Source: an uncultured Lacibacter sp.
GTDB lineage: Bacteria > Bacteroidota > Bacteroidia > Chitinophagales > Chitinophagaceae
Direction: 5' to 3'
Assembly (NCBI RefSeq): GCF_946479605.1
Contig: NZ_CAMLGT010000028.1
Location: 1 to 22,171 of the forward strand
Length of the DNA stretch: 22,171 nt
Shown piece after piece: positions 20,566 to 22,171 of the stretch (the stretch's first letter is position 1; the number at the start of each line of letters is the position of its first letter). A program made the position numbers and the translations under genes. The notes below the pieces were generated by a model. That model worked only from the letters and a program-made list of their open reading frames with translations. It was not told the origin of the DNA and did not search any database.

Positions 20566-20840
20566 TGAATTTTTAGTTGACAATAAGTAAGCTTTTCTCA
20601 AAGCTATCCGTGTTCATCGGTGTAAGTTTTAGCTTTCTTTTCGGTAAAACAAAACCTGTAAAGATAAGAAGCTTTTTGCGTTCAGCAATCGGTTTACAGC
20701 TGTTGATATTTCTTTCTTTATTTCACAGGAAATGTGCGTTTAAAGCCTTTACTTTTGCAGATTGGCCTTTGCTGAACGCCGGATCGTTTCTGCATTGCAG
20801 CCGATTTAACTGTATTCTGAATTTGTAAAATTGTTATCGC
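20566..20840 (+). promoter_or_regulatory. Upstream region of the SWIM/SNF2 gene: -7 element and long-spaced inverted repeat
   Basis: This 275-base gap holds a perfect -7 element TACTTTTG (20750-20757) with no good -33 element, giving a leader of about 75 bases. It is flanked by 11-bp perfect inverted arms GCGTTCAGCAA (20678-20688) and TTGCTGAACGC (20769-20779). An open frame with a TTG start at 20577 has no family resemblance and overlaps these signals, so I do not call it a gene. Confidence 0.4.
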
Positions 20841-22171
20841 TTGGCTTTACCACATCTGTTGAAGTTTGCTTATAATCACGGTACCGAAGAAGTGATCCGT
20901 CGTGGAAAAAAAATACATGCCATTGGCTTTGCTGAGCTGGTGGAGCATGATGAACTGATGGGCTCCGTTGTTTTTCGTGTAAGAGACGATTCTTATTCTA
21001 CATTCTACAAAGTTTATATACAGAAGTACAAAGATGCCAACGCCATGAACGTGCGTTGCAGCTGCCCGTACAACCTGGGCGATATCTGCCGCCACGAAGT
21101 GGCGTCGCTTTTTCAGTTACAGGATCTCATTGATAAAAATATTCTTGGTTTAAAAGATCTGCAATACGATCAACGGCATACAGTGGTGAAGATGAAAACT
21201 ATTGAACTCAAAACCATCCGCACACTTACTGCTGCTGCTGCTTTAAACGATGCAGAAATTTTCTTACGAAGCAACAAAGCATCGATCCTCTCAGCAAAAG
21301 ATGAATGTGTAAAAGCAGAAGTGCAGATGAACGGTGAAACATGGCCGGTAACCATTCAGAAAAACGATGAACGGAATTTTGATACTTCCTGCTCCTGTGC
21401 AGAAAATACACATGCCATTTGCGAACACAAAGCCATTGTGTTCATTCAGTTGCTGAACGCACATGGTCCTATGTATTTCGACAGCATCCGCAACATGGAT
21501 AAAGAAAAAGGAAAGCTGCTCGGCATTTATGGTTATTCGCTCAGCGATAACTGGCAGGAGAAATTTGAATTTATTTATAAAGATGGGAAACCATTTCTCC
21601 GTGTACTTGATCCCGGTGTAAAACGTGTGGAGCCATCTGCAGCAAAAAAGCCCGAACCTGTTGCTGCTGTTACAGCTGTAGCTGAAGAAGAACAAACAGT
21701 TGAAACAGTTGAAGAAACAAAGCAGCTGATCCGTTTAGGTGTTGTATTCAACAATAACAATAAACAATTTCCCGGCTTTTATATTGATGTAGTGAAAGGT
21801 GAAGTGGACGAAGATGGACATGAGTTTACAGGTAATGTTGAAAAACTTGATGTAAGCAAGTTTATTGAAACCGATGATCTTGAAGAAAATGATAAACAGT
21901 TGCTGCAATTGCTGCGCCGTTTACAACCCGGCGAGATCAGCAAGTTTGTTAACCGCAATTCACCATTCTCCGGCATTTGGGAAAACATTATTCATCACGA
22001 AGAAGATGATCTTCCGGAAGATACAAAAACACTGATGCTGGAATACCTGCTGCCCCGCATCCAGAAATTATTTGCAGAAACAAGTTCGCCGGTATTACTC
22101 CTTCCAAAAGGAAAAGAATTTAAAACAAAGAACCTTGTTCCAATTACCAGCACGGGTACATTTTTAAAACC
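20841..22171 (+). CDS. SWIM zinc-finger N-terminal part of an SNF2-type helicase, C-terminus outside window
   Basis: The frame is open from the stop at 20826-20828 to the right edge: 443 complete codons from 20841. No in-frame ATG occurs before a mid-domain Met, so I chose the TTG at 20841, giving (M)-A-L-P-H-L-L-K-F-A-Y-N-H-G-T-E-E-V-I. Residues 73-85 are a SWIM zinc finger, C-S-C-x7-C-R-H; a second motif with the same spacing, C184-S-C186-x7-C194-E-H196, follows. SWIM domains bind DNA or protein and in this phylum commonly lead into Snf2-type ATPase domains; the helicase motifs themselves are beyond the edge, so that assignment is inference from the N-terminal architecture. A Pro/Ala/Val/Glu-rich linker (about 255-295) separates the SWIM region from a domain starting Q-L-I-R-L-G-V-V-F. 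Confidence 0.75.
   Translation, partial: MALPHLLKFAYNHGTEEVIRRGKKIHAIGFAELVEHDELMGSVVFRVRDDSYSTFYKVYIQKYKDANAMNVRCSCPYNLGDICRHEVASLFQLQDLIDKNILGLKDLQYDQRHTVVKMKTIELKTIRTLTAAAALNDAEIFLRSNKASILSAKDECVKAEVQMNGETWPVTIQKNDERNFDTSCSCAENTHAICEHKAIVFIQLLNAHGPMYFDSIRNMDKEKGKLLGIYGYSLSDNWQEKFEFIYKDGKPFLRVLDPGVKRVEPSAAKKPEPVAAVTAVAEEEQTVETVEETKQLIRLGVVFNNNNKQFPGFYIDVVKGEVDEDGHEFTGNVEKLDVSKFIETDDLEENDKQLLQLLRRLQPGEISKFVNRNSPFSGIWENIIHHEEDDLPEDTKTLMLEYLLPRIQKLFAETSSPVLLLPKGKEFKTKNLVPITSTGTFLK

Noticed and set aside
20577..20828. 83-residue frame with a TTG start between comB and the SNF2-type gene
   Set aside because: Composition looks random, it overlaps a -7 element and an inverted repeat, and no family resemblance is seen.

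Overview
The window looks like chromosome from a Bacteroidota bacterium, most likely family Chitinophagaceae (inference from protein style, not from a database search). Several signs agree. Promoters fit the Bacteroidota pattern TTG/TTTG-(about 20)-TAnnTTTG. Shine-Dalgarno sequences are essentially absent. A secreted protease ends in what looks like a type IX secretion sorting domain, and a PadR regulator is paired with a PspC-domain membrane protein. GC is moderate, by eye a little over 40 percent. There is no phage, transposase, integrase, CRISPR array, rRNA or tRNA that I can see; this is mostly core and lineage-specific genome.

Layout. 1-1118 (-): a secreted M24 (Xaa-Pro dipeptidase-like) protein cut by the window edge. 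1119-1520: a 400-base non-coding gap holding what I read as an independent minus-strand small RNA with promoter, internal repeats and intrinsic terminator, plus a large palindrome upstream of it. 1521-3068 (+): a TPR-like helical protein, followed by an imperfect inverted-repeat element shared as the tail of the convergent methionine aminotransferase (3163-4305, -). 4416-5747 (+): Tat-exported Gfo/Idh/MocA oxidoreductase; 5751-6077 (-): MmcQ/YjbR protein; 6112-6579 (+): Cys-rich lipoprotein; 6646-7902 (-): class I aminotransferase; 8157-9272 (+): DnaN sliding clamp; 9478-10161 (+): secreted, possibly beta-barrel protein; 10211-10654 (-): two-helix membrane protein; 10711-11148 (+): DUF2007-like/zinc-ribbon protein; 11240-12064 (+): sterol-desaturase-family di-iron hydroxylase.

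12353-15011 is a clear operon: a PadR regulator and a large PspC/ToastRack-like/coiled-coil membrane protein, with a near-consensus promoter overlapped by an inverted repeat that is a good autoregulatory operator candidate. After it come a secreted NTF2-like protein (15119-15589) and an overlooked 33-residue membrane peptide (15662-15763) that ends just before a strong terminator. gcvT (15914-16999), an SRPBCC protein (17113-17583), a secreted matrixin-like metalloprotease with IPT/TIG and C-terminal sorting domains (17662-19761), a ComB-family phosphatase (19837-20565) and the N-terminal half of a SWIM-type SNF2 helicase with a probable TTG start (20841 to the edge) complete the window.

Most neighbours are single-gene transcription units bounded by recognisable terminators; apart from padR-pspC no strong functional cluster is evident. 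The least explained material is non-coding or very short: the minus-strand RNA near 1231-1396 with its 20-base internal repeats, the palindrome at 1426-1459, and the small membrane ORF with tandem palindromes in front of it.
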